Assembly: GCA_963931255.1 (NCBI GenBank)
Contig: OZ006972.1
Location: forward strand, 1,488,001-1,552,000
From: CALUVN01 sp944323595
GTDB taxonomy: Bacteria > Cyanobacteriota > Vampirovibrionia > Gastranaerophilales > Gastranaerophilaceae
Direction: 5' to 3'
Length of the DNA: 64,000 nt
Under the pieces are notes generated by a model, which did no database searches, was not told the DNA's origin, and was given only the letters and a program-made list of their open reading frames with translations. Position numbers and translations under genes: made by a program. Shown one piece after another: positions 38,113-47,369 of the stretch (position 1 is the first letter of the stretch; the number at the start of each line of letters is the position of its first letter).

Positions 38113-39429
38113 ATGGAAATTTTATTAAACCCTATAATTGTATCAGTAGTATTGTTATGTGTATTGTGTTTATGCAGAATAAATGTACTTCTTGCATTGA
38201 TAATTTCAGCCATAGCTGCCGGACTCGCCGGCGGAATGCATATATCAGAGGTGATGAACACATTTATTTCCGGCATGGGCGGCAATTCGGAAACAGCTTT
38301 AAGCTACATACTTCTTGGAGCCTTTGCTGCTGCTATGACCCATACAGGTCTGGCACCTTTGTTGTCTAAAAAAATTGCGCTGGTAATTAAGGATAACAAA
38401 TATTTGCTGCTTGCGATACTCGCGGGAATTGCAGTGTTGTCACAGAACCTTATACCTGTTCACATAGCATTTATACCTATATTAATCCCGCCGCTTTTAT
38501 CTGTAATGAATAAACTAAAATTAGACAGACGTGCTGCAGCCTGTGCTCTTGCTTTTGGTTTAAAAGCACCTTATATAGCAATCCCTGCAGGTTTCGGTCT
38601 TATATTTCAAGGGTTGATTGCGGATAATATAATTCAAAACGGGATGTCTGTTGCAAAAAATGAGATATGGAAATCAACGTGGTTTCTGGGGCTTGCAATG
38701 GTTGCGGGGCTTCTTATCGCTGTTTTTATAAGTTACAGAAAACCGCGGGAATATAAAGATTTACCTATAAAAGTATCATGCGAAAATGTTTGCGAAGAAG
38801 AGTCTTTGAAATTTGAAAAAAATCATTATATAACCTTATTTGCAGCCTTTGCAACTCTTGCGGTACAACTGTTGACAAATTCCCTGCCGCTCGGCGCGCT
38901 GGTTGGTTTAAGCATTATTTTTGGTACAGGCGCAATAGACCACCAGAAAATGGATAAACTTATAAACGAAGGTGTCGGTTTAATGGGGTATGTTGCATTT
39001 GTTATGCTTATAGCTGCGGGTTTTGCCATGGTGTTGAAGCAAACCGGCGGAATTGATGTGCTGGTTAATGCTTTGATGCCTTTGATGTCAGGAAGTAAAT
39101 TTATCGCCGCATCATTGATGCTGTTTATAGGGTTATTTATAACGATGGGGATAGGCACTTCGTTCGGTACAATTCCTATTCTTGCGGTTTTATTTGTTCC
39201 GATATGCATTAGTCTGGGCTTTAGTCCAGCCGCAACAATAATTGTTCTGGCTGCCGCTGCTGCACTGGGGGATGCAGGTTCTCCTGCCTCTGATACCACG
39301 CTCGGCCCTACATCAGGGCTTGATGCCGACGGTCAGCATAACCATATCTGGGATACATGTATTCCGACATTTTTACATTACAATATTCCGCTGATAATTT
39401 TTGCGTTGCTTGCGATTTATATATTTTAA
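38113..39429 (+). CDS. NhaC/YuiF-type ion or amino-acid transporter
   Basis: A 438-residue membrane protein with about 12 helices, of the Na+/H+ antiporter-like group that includes Bacillus YuiF. Typical are the GMGGNSETALSYILLGAFAAAM segment, SQNLIPVHIAFIPILIPPLL, GTSFGTIPILAVLFVPI and the conserved Gly/Asp/Ser/Thr loop GDAGSPASDTTLGPTSGL before the last helix. Members are annotated as antiporters or histidine permeases. Which it is cannot be told here. The stop shares a TTAA with the stop of the convergent gene at 39426. Confidence 0.85.
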   Translation: MEILLNPIIVSVVLLCVLCLCRINVLLALIISAIAAGLAGGMHISEVMNTFISGMGGNSETALSYILLGAFAAAMTHTGLAPLLSKKIALVIKDNKYLLLAILAGIAVLSQNLIPVHIAFIPILIPPLLSVMNKLKLDRRAAACALAFGLKAPYIAIPAGFGLIFQGLIADNIIQNGMSVAKNEIWKSTWFLGLAMVAGLLIAVFISYRKPREYKDLPIKVSCENVCEEESLKFEKNHYITLFAAFATLAVQLLTNSLPLGALVGLSIIFGTGAIDHQKMDKLINEGVGLMGYVAFVMLIAAGFAMVLKQTGGIDVLVNALMPLMSGSKFIAASLMLFIGLFITMGIGTSFGTIPILAVLFVPICISLGFSPAATIIVLAAAAALGDAGSPASDTTLGPTSGLDADGQHNHIWDTCIPTFLHYNIPLIIFALLAIYIF

Positions 39430-40223
39430 ATTTGAAAATCAATGTCGTGTTCGCGGTAAAGTTTATTGAAAAATTCTTTATTTTCAGTTGCTCTTTCGTT
39501 TGTTAAAATTAAATCAAACCCCTCGGTAAACGGTTGTCTTGCCGGTGTGATTTTTCTGTCGTTTTTGAATATTTGTTGTATAAAATCACTAATTAAGCTG
39601 TTTGTTTCTTTGAATAACCCTGAATTATCATCTTTATTGGATGCAGGTTTGTTTTTAAAAGCGGCTTCAAACAGTTCCCGTGCTTTTTCCTGTAAAGGTT
39701 TCATATTTGCTTCTTTTGAATTCATAACGGATTTTAATGCGTTGGAACTCTCTTTTAACGTTTTTATATCCGGCTCAAACTTATATTTTGCGTGGAATAA
39801 AACAAACGGATTAGGTGCATATAGTTTTATTTTTTCTAAATTATTTTTCACCATCATCATAATACTGGTGAGTTTTAGTATTTCGCCGATTCTAAATCCG
39901 CTGTCCTGATATGCTTCTCCTACCTGAACATTTTTACTGTAAATATATCTGTCAAACATATTAAAATGCAGGAGTTCTGTGCCGTAATCAAAGCCGGCTG
40001 GATTTTCAACCGCAATCAAATAATTGAAAGGGCCTACATCATCCGGATAATTGAATGTCAGCAGATTTTCGCCCAGTTTAGTATGGATTTTGTATTTTTC
40101 AAACCTGATAGGGTTTTCGCTGTGCCATTGAATTGGTCTGGTTGCGTGCCAGACTTTATTAGCTGCATTTTCTATGTTTGATGTTATAGCATTCGGGTTC
40201 ATATAGGTATTAAACAGCGTCAT
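39426..40223 (-). CDS. Unknown protein with a GNAT-like middle
   Basis: A 265-residue soluble protein. Residues about 108-155 read GFRIGEILKLTSIMMMVKNN then IKLYAPNPFVLFHAKYKFEPD. This has the order of a GNAT acetyl-CoA loop followed by the A..FY.K.GF element, so an acetyltransferase fold is possible although the Q/RxxGxG loop is poor. The C-terminal third (about 155-265) is helical and charged. The N terminus is Asn-rich, as in other lineage-specific proteins of the window, but lacks the x-F-x-G motif. It is a single gene, tail to tail with the transporter. Confidence 0.55.
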   Translation of the reverse strand: MTLFNTYMNPNAITSNIENAANKVWHATRPIQWHSENPIRFEKYKIHTKLGENLLTFNYPDDVGPFNYLIAVENPAGFDYGTELLHFNMFDRYIYSKNVQVGEAYQDSGFRIGEILKLTSIMMMVKNNLEKIKLYAPNPFVLFHAKYKFEPDIKTLKESSNALKSVMNSKEANMKPLQEKARELFEAAFKNKPASNKDDNSGLFKETNSLISDFIQQIFKNDRKITPARQPFTEGFDLILTNERATENKEFFNKLYREHDIDFQI

Positions 40224-40401
40224 AAAATTTTTTGCTATTTTTTTAAGAAATATTAATAGTTTTGACCTGATTTTTCTTAATATTATTGCTTATTCGGCAA
40301 TTATTATTTAATAAACAAATTTACAAAAGTTCACATAAAGTAAATTTTTCTTGCTCAAAAAACTTTATATATATGTAAGGTTGTGTAACTGGAGAAAAAT
40401 T

Positions 40402-40728
40402 GTGGACAATGGTATGTTTAATATTCATACTCCTGTAGTAGACAGAGATTTAGGTGCAATGACAATGGGATTTACCCCTATGCCATACATGGGTGCCGGA
40501 TTTATGTCGCCATACATGTGCACCAATTATCTGAATGGTACTAAAATTTTTGACCAGCCTCCGAAAGATACTTTCGAATCTTATAAAAAACGTGAGAAAA
40601 AAGATAACTGGAAAATGATGCAGATTCCGCTTGTAATAGCAGGTATACTTTGTGCAAAACCGATATTTAAAGGTTTGGGCAAACTTGCCGGATTGTTCAA
40701 AAAATCACGTCCGGCTCCAACTCCTTGA
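40402..40728 (+). CDS. Small membrane-associated protein, unknown
   Basis: A 108-residue protein starting at a GTG with GGAG exactly 7 bases upstream; an upstream extension lacks a ribosome site. The N-terminal half is Met/Pro/Gly-rich (MGFTPMPYMGAGFMSPYM). A charged helix (ESYKKREKKDNWKMM) is followed by one hydrophobic segment (IPLVIAGILCAKPIF) and a Lys-rich, Pro-ending tail. It may sit peripherally on the inner membrane. I recognise no family. Confidence 0.6.
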   Translation: MDNGMFNIHTPVVDRDLGAMTMGFTPMPYMGAGFMSPYMCTNYLNGTKIFDQPPKDTFESYKKREKKDNWKMMQIPLVIAGILCAKPIFKGLGKLAGLFKKSRPAPTP

Positions 40729-40826
40729 TAAACGTGTTCCCCTTCGAATATATTCCAATTTGTGCCGCAAGCTTTTTTCTTGCGGTTTTTTGTGGTATAC
40801 TTGTTTTAAACTAATAAGGAGGGTTT

Positions 40827-41327
40827 ATGGCTAAAGATTGTAGTTTTGATGTTGTTTCCGAGTTCGATAAACAAGAACTTTTGAACGCTCTCGATCAGGT
40901 TAAACGAGACATTTCATCCCGTTTTGATTTGAAAGATTCTAATTCCGATGTCACTCTCGATGGCGACAAGGCTGTTATTGTTACAACTTCCGATGATATG
41001 AAATTGAAAAATATTTACGATATTCTTCAATCTAAACTTGTGAAGAGAAATCTGAGTATCCGTATTCTTGATCCTCAGCCTGTTGAAAATGCCCTCGGTG
41101 GAAATGTAAGACAGGTTTATAACTTGAGAAAAGGGCTTAATCAGGATTTAGCAAAAAAAATCGTAGCCGATATTAAAAACACTAAACTGAAAGTTCAAGC
41201 CTCAATTCAAGGCGATCAGGTCAGAGTTTCAGGCAAAGATAAAGATGATTTGCAGGCGGTTATCAAAATGCTTCGTTCTAATGAAGATAAATATGATTAC
41301 CCGCTGCAGTTTACAAATTATAGATAA
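40827..41327 (+). CDS. yajQ: YajQ-family nucleotide-binding protein
   Basis: A 166-residue member of the YajQ (DUF520) family, which binds nucleotides and in Xanthomonas senses cyclic di-GMP. The start CSFDVVSEFDKQELLNALDQVKRDISSRFDLKDS and the second half VYNLRKGLNQDLAKKIVADIKNTKLKVQASIQGDQVRVSGKDKDDLQ are diagnostic, as is the closing YPLQFTNYR. AAGGAGG precedes the ATG. It is a single-gene unit with its own terminator. The role in this lineage is unknown. Confidence 0.96.
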   Translation: MAKDCSFDVVSEFDKQELLNALDQVKRDISSRFDLKDSNSDVTLDGDKAVIVTTSDDMKLKNIYDILQSKLVKRNLSIRILDPQPVENALGGNVRQVYNLRKGLNQDLAKKIVADIKNTKLKVQASIQGDQVRVSGKDKDDLQAVIKMLRSNEDKYDYPLQFTNYR

Positions 41328-41353
41328 AAAAGGCCGCGCAAGCGGTCTTTTTT
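41326..41353. terminator. Bidirectional terminator between yajQ and the pilin gene
   Basis: The stem AAAAAGGCCGC / GCGGTCTTTTT contains one G-U pair and has T runs on both strands. It starts inside the yajQ stop codon and ends in the stop of the convergent pilin-like gene. Confidence 0.9.
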
Positions 41354-42122
41354 ATGGCAGGCACTCCCAGTATGTTTTGGTTTCATCGTATGGACAAACG
41401 TCCTGTATTGCAAAGCTTCCGCAGCTCGCACCGTTTATTGTTGACGCACTTGTTAAAGAACATTTGTCTTTTGTTTCTTCTGTATTATTGTATACGGGTT
41501 TGCCATTTTCTGTTACTGTGTGTCCTGTATCATCCAAAAGAACTTCTGATTCCGTATAAGCCGGTAATAATCGATTTTCTGTGCGTCCTGTTCTGAATAT
41601 AAATATGTCGTGCCCCAATGCATTAGGTCCTTTAATTAGTCCGTTTGTATCTGTTGTAATCCATAATGCTCCACAGTTTTGCATTATAGATATTATACTC
41701 CCGTCTGGTGTAATGAAAGCTTCTGCTCCTGACATATATTGTGAACATTGTGGAACTTGCATTGTTTTTTGTTTTGTATAATTTTTGGCTGAGGCATTGT
41801 ATGTGCCCTTTTCTTTTATTCCAATTTTTTTTAATTTTCTAAATTTTTTATACATGGACTGCGCAAATGGAGAATTGTAATCTACTTCAGGATTGGTTCC
41901 ATCTTCCTTGATTGATACTGTAAACACTGGAACTTCTTCCGCTATTGTTTGATTAAATGCTGCACTTATATGTGTGTAAGATTTTTTAAATGCTACCTCT
42001 AATGATTTGTTCCTTTGCTCGTGTATTAATGTCGGGAGAGTCATTGCTGCAACGACTCCGATTATGCCGATTGTAATTAATACTTCGGCAAGAGTAAAAC
42101 CTTTAAATTTATGTTTGTGCAT
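41352..42122 (-). CDS. Type IV pilin-like protein (prepilin signal)
   Basis: A 256-residue protein with a class-III signal: basic MHKHKFKG, cleavage before Phe9, then FTLAEVLITIGIIGVVAAMTLP with Glu5 of the mature form, the mark of type IV pilins and pseudopilins processed by PilD. The globular part has the SLEVAFKKSYTHISAAFNQT helix and the C-terminal IMQNCGALWITTDTNGLIKGPNALGHDIFIFR signature that recurs in pilins of this lineage. Cys pairs at the end may form a disulfide loop. It is far from other pilus genes, so it may be one of many scattered minor pilins. Confidence 0.9.
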   Translation of the reverse strand: MHKHKFKGFTLAEVLITIGIIGVVAAMTLPTLIHEQRNKSLEVAFKKSYTHISAAFNQTIAEEVPVFTVSIKEDGTNPEVDYNSPFAQSMYKKFRKLKKIGIKEKGTYNASAKNYTKQKTMQVPQCSQYMSGAEAFITPDGSIISIMQNCGALWITTDTNGLIKGPNALGHDIFIFRTGRTENRLLPAYTESEVLLDDTGHTVTENGKPVYNNTEETKDKCSLTSASTINGASCGSFAIQDVCPYDETKTYWECLP

Positions 42123-42259
42123 TAATTTTTCCCTCCAAAGTTAAAGTTTCTAATTAACTATTATCATGTTTAGCCATAATAGTCAAGAAATATATTAATG
42201 TTAGGCATTATTATTTTATATGGCAAATTTTTAGATAATAAATAAAAAGGAATCTTATT

Positions 42260-42571
42260 TTGGATATAAAAAAGGCTATAGGTAAAAAGATACAAGCTAT
42301 TCGAAAACGCAGAGGGGTTACTCAGGAAAAACTTGCGGAGCTTATCGGAATAGAAGTTCCAAGTATGAGCAATCTTGAAACCGGTAAATATGCCCCGTCC
42401 ATTGAAACGCTCCAAAAATTATCCGATGTATTACAGGTTCGTCCGTATGAGTTTTATTATTTTGATGACATTTCAGCCGATGATATGCGGCATGAAATAA
42501 TACAAGCTTTAAATGAAAATTCAAAGCTTGTAAAAATGTTCTATTCTATATTAAAATCAACAGAATTCTAA
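42260..42571 (+). CDS. XRE-family helix-turn-helix regulator
   Basis: A 103-residue protein with an XRE/Cro HTH at about 5-60: IGKKIQAIRKRRGVTQEKLAELIGIEVPSMSNLETGKYAPSIETLQKLSDVLQVRPYEFY. The C-terminal 40 residues are helical and may dimerise. It starts at a TTG with AAAGGA 8 bases upstream, and no ATG is available. Its stop overlaps that of panD as CTAA. Such short regulators often control themselves or a neighbouring gene; no target is evident. Confidence 0.9.
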   Translation: MDIKKAIGKKIQAIRKRRGVTQEKLAELIGIEVPSMSNLETGKYAPSIETLQKLSDVLQVRPYEFYYFDDISADDMRHEIIQALNENSKLVKMFYSILKSTEF

Positions 42572-42915
42572 ATTTGTTTGTTATTCTCATCAACCATAAC
42601 AATAACAGGTTTGTGAGTTTCAATTTCTTCCGGAGTGTAATATGCGTATGATACAATTATAACTTTGTCGCCGGGTTGAACTTTTCTTGCGGCTGCTCCG
42701 TTCAGACAAATTTCTCCGGAACCGGCTTCGCCTTTTATTACATAAGTTTGAAATCTTTCGCCATTGTTTATGTCGAGAATATCAACTTTTTGCCATTCTT
42801 TTATTTCGGCTGCCTGCATTAATTTTTCGTCTATTGTAATTGAGCCTACGTAGTTAAGGTTTGCATCAGTAACTGTGGCTCTGTGTATTTTTGAATGTAA
42901 AAATTCTTGAAACAT
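42568..42915 (-). CDS. panD: Aspartate 1-decarboxylase
   Basis: PanD makes beta-alanine for pantothenate and CoA. The proenzyme cleaves itself between Gly24 and Ser25 in NYVGSITID, giving the pyruvoyl cofactor from Ser25. LHSKIHRATVTDANLNY with Lys9, the AEIKEWQKVDI stretch with its conserved Trp, GEICLNGAAARKVQPGDKVIIVSY and the final PVIVMVDENN are standard. The length (115) is slightly short but normal. GAGG precedes the ATG. panB and panC are not adjacent. Confidence 0.97.
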   Translation of the reverse strand: MFQEFLHSKIHRATVTDANLNYVGSITIDEKLMQAAEIKEWQKVDILDINNGERFQTYVIKGEAGSGEICLNGAAARKVQPGDKVIIVSYAYYTPEEIETHKPVIVMVDENNKQI

Positions 42916-42958
42916 TTTCTTTACCTCGCCTATTAATTATATATCAAACAAAAAAGAA

Positions 42959-42983
42959 ATACAGACAATTTTTTTGTCTGTAT
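42959..42983 (-). terminator. Terminator of the GH13/membrane protein operon
   Basis: A 10-bp stem ATACAGACAA / TTGTCTGTAT (42959-42968 with 42974-42983). Read on the minus strand it follows the GH13 stop by about 30 bases and runs into a TTTCTTTTTTG tract. Confidence 0.85.
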
Positions 42984-43013
42984 CCTTCTTGTTGTGGTTT
43001 ATTTAATGTGTGC

Positions 43014-44786
43014 CTATAGATTTTGTTTATGAATTTTTTCAGGTGAAACGTGATTTTCAATATATGGAGTATCTATTTCAAAGACATGACCTCTTGCCGG
43101 ACCTAGGTCTATTCTGACTTCTCCGTCTGCTGCCTGAATAATACTTTCTTTTCCGTATGACGGAACAAGATTAAGCATTTTTTGAGATTCTTTTAATGTC
43201 GGAACTTTTACAGTGCAGGCAACAGCCCTGTCAACATTTTTATTAACAAGGACGAGCAGTGTTTTTCCGTTCAAATGTCTTGCGTATGCAATAATTTGAT
43301 CATTCTTATCGCCTTCTTTGTCCAATTCTATAAATGAACCTTTTGTAATTATATTATTATATTTCGGGTTATCTCTGAATTCAAATGCAGCTTTTTTGAA
43401 GTTGCCGATTTCTGGATGGCTGCCCCCGGGTTTTCTTGACAGATTAAAGATATCCGGACGACCGTGGTGAACATCCATAATGTGATTATCCGTCATTGTA
43501 TTGGTAGAAAATTTATTTCCATAGCTGTAAGTATAGTAATCGCCTGAATCAAAACCGTCTACAAAGTAAGGATTTAACATCGGTAATGTTGCCTGCAAGA
43601 CAGTTGTCATATTGCAATAATCTACACCGCCGTGGAACATAGGTGATATGTCATCATGTGTACCAAATGAACCGATTAGAGATTTACCTTTATCAAGTTT
43701 ATATGACATATTCAGGTTATCAATTACATAATCCATAAATTGTTTGGCAGTAGTCCATTCATGGAAAATGTGGAACTGCCCGTAGAATGAATCAAAACCT
43801 GCTCTTAGTGAATCAATCGGTCTGTCAAACGGCATATTAGCCTGCGGGGAAGCATCTTCGTAAGTATAAGTTTCTGCAAGCCATGCAAATTCCGGATCTT
43901 TGCTTCTTGAATAAGGGATTAAAATATCCCAGAATTCTGTAGGTTTCGCTCTGGCTACATCGGCTCTTATTCCGTCAACACCTGTTTCTATACACATGTC
44001 GATAAATTGTTTGTGGTATTCAAGGAGTTTAGGATTAAGGGTTCTTTTTCCCTCATCTTTCCACGGCTGGAACATTCTGATATCATTCCATCCCTGAGGT
44101 GTTTTGGCAAGTCCGTCACGTTCTTTTGCCATAAGATCCGGACGTTCAATAAACAAATCATAAGAAGCACAGCTTGGTAAATCAAGCATTACCCTTATAC
44201 CGCGTTTATGACATTCATCTACAAATGCTTTGAATTGTTCGCGCGGACTTCTTGGATCGTTTTTATCAAGAAGCATCGGATCTATTTCTAAAATATCCTT
44301 TGGAGAATATACAGAACCTGCAGTTCCCATTGCTTTCATTTTCCCCGGAGTACTTATCGGAAGTACGTGGATTGTATTACATCCTCCGTCAACTATTTCA
44401 TCCAATCTTTTCACTGCATTTTTGAATGTACCGTGTTCTTCATCTCCGTCGATATAGTCATTTCCGTTTTTATCATTTGCGTTGAAACATCTTGGAATTA
44501 TCATCATGATTTTGGCATTGTTGTTTCTGAATAGTGTTCTTAAGTCATTATGATAATTTATTGGTGCTGATTTTGTCTCTTGTACGGCAGCAGTTTCTTT
44601 AACCGGTTCTGATTTTTTTACTGCAGGTTTGTTAATTACTGCAATATTTGTAAGATATGCAGAAAGCAGGTTAGACTTTTCCACTGATGTTTTTTTGATG
44701 TTGTCAGTGGTTGTAGTTTGTTCAGCCTGCGGCTGGAGTTTTGGTAAATTTAATTTTTGTGCAAGTAAATTTGTTGTGTTAATCAT
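43014..44786 (-). CDS. GH13 (alpha-amylase superfamily) protein, GlgE-like, last gene of a membrane-protein operon
   Basis: A 590-residue protein without signal peptide, beginning with an Asn/Thr-rich stretch of about 70 residues. The barrel keeps the nucleophile Asp in GIRADVARA (about 274), the acid/base Glu in LAETYTY (about 302) and HD in GTHDD (about 377), so the triad is intact. The His of region I and of region II are absent. The run ERPDLMAKERDGL, WNDIRMF and RAKPTEFWDILI resembles GlgE-type maltosyltransferases. Before the barrel is an EF-hand-like DKNGNDYIDGDEE. The C-terminal beta domain is present. It follows two membrane proteins by 3 bases. Substrate is unknown. Confidence 0.75.
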   Translation of the reverse strand: MINTTNLLAQKLNLPKLQPQAEQTTTTDNIKKTSVEKSNLLSAYLTNIAVINKPAVKKSEPVKETAAVQETKSAPINYHNDLRTLFRNNNAKIMMIIPRCFNANDKNGNDYIDGDEEHGTFKNAVKRLDEIVDGGCNTIHVLPISTPGKMKAMGTAGSVYSPKDILEIDPMLLDKNDPRSPREQFKAFVDECHKRGIRVMLDLPSCASYDLFIERPDLMAKERDGLAKTPQGWNDIRMFQPWKDEGKRTLNPKLLEYHKQFIDMCIETGVDGIRADVARAKPTEFWDILIPYSRSKDPEFAWLAETYTYEDASPQANMPFDRPIDSLRAGFDSFYGQFHIFHEWTTAKQFMDYVIDNLNMSYKLDKGKSLIGSFGTHDDISPMFHGGVDYCNMTTVLQATLPMLNPYFVDGFDSGDYYTYSYGNKFSTNTMTDNHIMDVHHGRPDIFNLSRKPGGSHPEIGNFKKAAFEFRDNPKYNNIITKGSFIELDKEGDKNDQIIAYARHLNGKTLLVLVNKNVDRAVACTVKVPTLKESQKMLNLVPSYGKESIIQAADGEVRIDLGPARGHVFEIDTPYIENHVSPEKIHKQNL

Positions 44787-44789
44787 ATC

Positions 44790-47369
44790 TTACCCTTTTT
44801 GTACAGTTTCCGGAGTTTTTAACTTACCGAAGAAGAATTGTGAGCCTGCTGTTACTGTGTAAAGTACTGCAGCAAATCCTCCAAATACTTTGAACCATTT
44901 ATTTGTATTATATTTTTGGTTAAACAAGTTGTAGAACATTTCTGTTATAGAAATACCGCAAGTATTGAATTTTAATTTTGATGAGATGAATTTTTTTGCC
45001 CAGTTTATTGAGTGGTATGGTTTTGCAAAGTAGGCATCATCTGCAAGATATTCAATTACGTGTGCTTTGTAGCTTTCCAAACGGTTGTCCAGATTAAGTC
45101 CTGAAAGCGCGTTTCTGGTATCTTCATGCATAGGGTTGCCAAAGATAAGTTTTATTTTTTCCTGGAAGAATCCTGCATCCATCGGAATATCAACTTTTTC
45201 GGCTTCCGGTACATTATTCAGGAACCGATATACTACGCGACCGTCTTTATCTCGTAAAATGTTACCGTCGCCTTTTTCAGGATGAACATTACGTTTTGTA
45301 TAACCTTTAGTTGCAAAGTCTGCACTGTGGTCATTGAATACGCTGCGTACTGCTGCTTCAAGGAGTTCTTCTTTTGTTTCAGTGCCGTATCCGTTGTGCA
45401 GTTCTTTAACATTCTGGTCTGTTGCAATTCTTCTCATTAAGTCCATTGCATTGATGAATCGCATAAATGAGCTTTCTACACCCAGAACTCTGCTTGTTAC
45501 AAATTGTTTTAATGCATTTTTGTAAGACCCGTCAGTGAAGATTCTATCTTCAAATTGTTGTGTCGTTTTATTAAATTCTTTATATTCTAAACCAACAAGG
45601 CGTTGTAAAAAGTTTGGCATTTCAACATTTGATTTTTTAAACTTCTCAGCAATATTATCAATTGAAGAATCGACTACACTCATAAAGCCTGAGTTTTTAT
45701 TTTCAGAATTTGCTATATTTGTATCGCTTATTTTTGCAATATCGTTAATTTTTCCGATAACCACACCTAAATCTTCCATAAATTTGGTGTAATCTTCTTT
45801 GCTTGAAGTTGCGATTTGTGTCATTTTTTCGCGAATAAGTTTATATACCAGATCACTGTCAAATCGTGTTTTCTTTATTTCTGCTGAATTTATTTTTAAT
45901 AAATCAAGAATTTCATCGGCAGTATTGTTCCAGTAGTTTGCAAGAGTTGTTTCCGGTGCGGCAGCTACTTTCAGATAGGCATGTTTTGTCAGAACATTTT
46001 TAACTGCATTAAGTTCATCAAAAATTTTAGATATAGCTTTCAGATTTTTTTGTACTTCCGGAGTCATTTTTGATGCCGGTGTGCTTGTTAAACCTTTGAC
46101 TATAGGTCCCGGTTTATTGATTTCTTTATTATTCAGCATATTCGCAAACTCTGTCCAATCTATTTTTTGTTCAGGATTTGCTTTATTGTATTCAATGATA
46201 TTATTTCTGAATATTTCCAGAATATCTCTTGAAATTTTTCCTATATCATTTGCGTGGTGTTCTTTACCGAAAATATTTTTTTCTGTGAGTTTTGCGATTA
46301 AGGTTTCTTTGTTAGGAATAATGACGTCTTTCAGTGCATTATATTTAGTGCCTTTAAGCTGTTTATTCAGTTTAGTCAGCATATTTTCAACGGTAATGCT
46401 GTTTAATTCATATTTATTGTTGAATAAAATATTTCTTAAATCTTTTTCAATACCGACTTTTGTAACAGGACCGAAATCATCGGCAAACAGATTCAGAATT
46501 TCTTTAAACAGTTTGTCATCAATGATTTGTCCTTTATTTGTTTCAATGATGCTGTTAATATGTTTTGCAACATAGTTTTTATTGGCAACTTCAACACTTG
46601 TCGGGAAATTTTCCAATAATTGATCTGCACGGTAATTATTGATGGCATTCAGACCTTTTTGAACAGGTTTTTCTAACAGATTACAAAGAAGACCGCTTGT
46701 GATTGCTGTCGCAAAACCTGCTGACCACATCCAGATAGTATTACTTTGGGTTGCAATTTTATTTATTTTTTCCTGAGTGAAGAATCTTCTATTTGGAATG
46801 TCTTTTGGGACACCTAATCTGTCGCCGTATTTAGCCATTTTTTCGTCAGAATATAAATCCCATGGTTTAAATTGCGGATCCAGATGGAATTTTTTCTTTC
46901 TGCCGAAACTGTCAATATATTCCTGATGGACATTAACCCCATGAACTAATTGAGCCGGCAGCTGGATTGCTAATTTAGGCCAGATTGACATAGCTGCAAA
47001 GAAAGAACCGAGTCCGATAAATTCCATAGCCTTTGCCATAGGTGCTTGTTTTTTCGTGAACAGGTATGATGCGATACCTAAGCCGCCCAGAAACATACCC
47101 ATATCATTTATTTTTCCGAGCTCATGGTCATTTGCATTTCCTTGCAGTGCATGTTTTAAAGCTCTCATGTTGTATGCGGTATCTTTAACCATCATTCCGG
47201 GTTTGTCAAAAATATTCCCTTTTACAAGACGCCCCTGAGCGCGTAATGGTTTAAGATAATTTCTTGTATCAAGTTCCTCCACATTTGTATTGACCATTGT
47301 TCCGGTATTTGTATTTTGCGGAATATATGTTTTGCCTGTATTTATGTAGTTATTAATTAAGCTGGTCAT
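44790..47369 (-). CDS. Large lineage-specific membrane protein, unknown
   Basis: An 859-residue protein. The N-terminal 35 residues are Asn/Thr-rich (NNYINTGKTYIPQNTNTGTM). Hydrophobic segments occur at about 85-150 (GMFLGGLGIASYLF, LGSFFAAMSIWPKLAIQL), about 210-235 (TIWMWSAGFATAITSGLLCNLL) and near the C terminus (VFGGFAAVLYTVTAGSQFFF). Between about 250 and 820 is a long charged helical region. The FKPWDLYSDEK region and the following helix match EFPRWDLLYGDETK in the upstream gene, so the two share a membrane domain. No family is recognised. The TAATG overlap with that gene shows co-translation. Confidence 0.68.
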   Translation of the reverse strand: MTSLINNYINTGKTYIPQNTNTGTMVNTNVEELDTRNYLKPLRAQGRLVKGNIFDKPGMMVKDTAYNMRALKHALQGNANDHELGKINDMGMFLGGLGIASYLFTKKQAPMAKAMEFIGLGSFFAAMSIWPKLAIQLPAQLVHGVNVHQEYIDSFGRKKKFHLDPQFKPWDLYSDEKMAKYGDRLGVPKDIPNRRFFTQEKINKIATQSNTIWMWSAGFATAITSGLLCNLLEKPVQKGLNAINNYRADQLLENFPTSVEVANKNYVAKHINSIIETNKGQIIDDKLFKEILNLFADDFGPVTKVGIEKDLRNILFNNKYELNSITVENMLTKLNKQLKGTKYNALKDVIIPNKETLIAKLTEKNIFGKEHHANDIGKISRDILEIFRNNIIEYNKANPEQKIDWTEFANMLNNKEINKPGPIVKGLTSTPASKMTPEVQKNLKAISKIFDELNAVKNVLTKHAYLKVAAAPETTLANYWNNTADEILDLLKINSAEIKKTRFDSDLVYKLIREKMTQIATSSKEDYTKFMEDLGVVIGKINDIAKISDTNIANSENKNSGFMSVVDSSIDNIAEKFKKSNVEMPNFLQRLVGLEYKEFNKTTQQFEDRIFTDGSYKNALKQFVTSRVLGVESSFMRFINAMDLMRRIATDQNVKELHNGYGTETKEELLEAAVRSVFNDHSADFATKGYTKRNVHPEKGDGNILRDKDGRVVYRFLNNVPEAEKVDIPMDAGFFQEKIKLIFGNPMHEDTRNALSGLNLDNRLESYKAHVIEYLADDAYFAKPYHSINWAKKFISSKLKFNTCGISITEMFYNLFNQKYNTNKWFKVFGGFAAVLYTVTAGSQFFFGKLKTPETVQKG

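Noticed and set aside
46081..46575. Antisense frame of 164 codons inside the large membrane-protein gene
   Set aside because: Hydrophobic mirror of a Lys/Asn/Ile-rich gene, no start signal.
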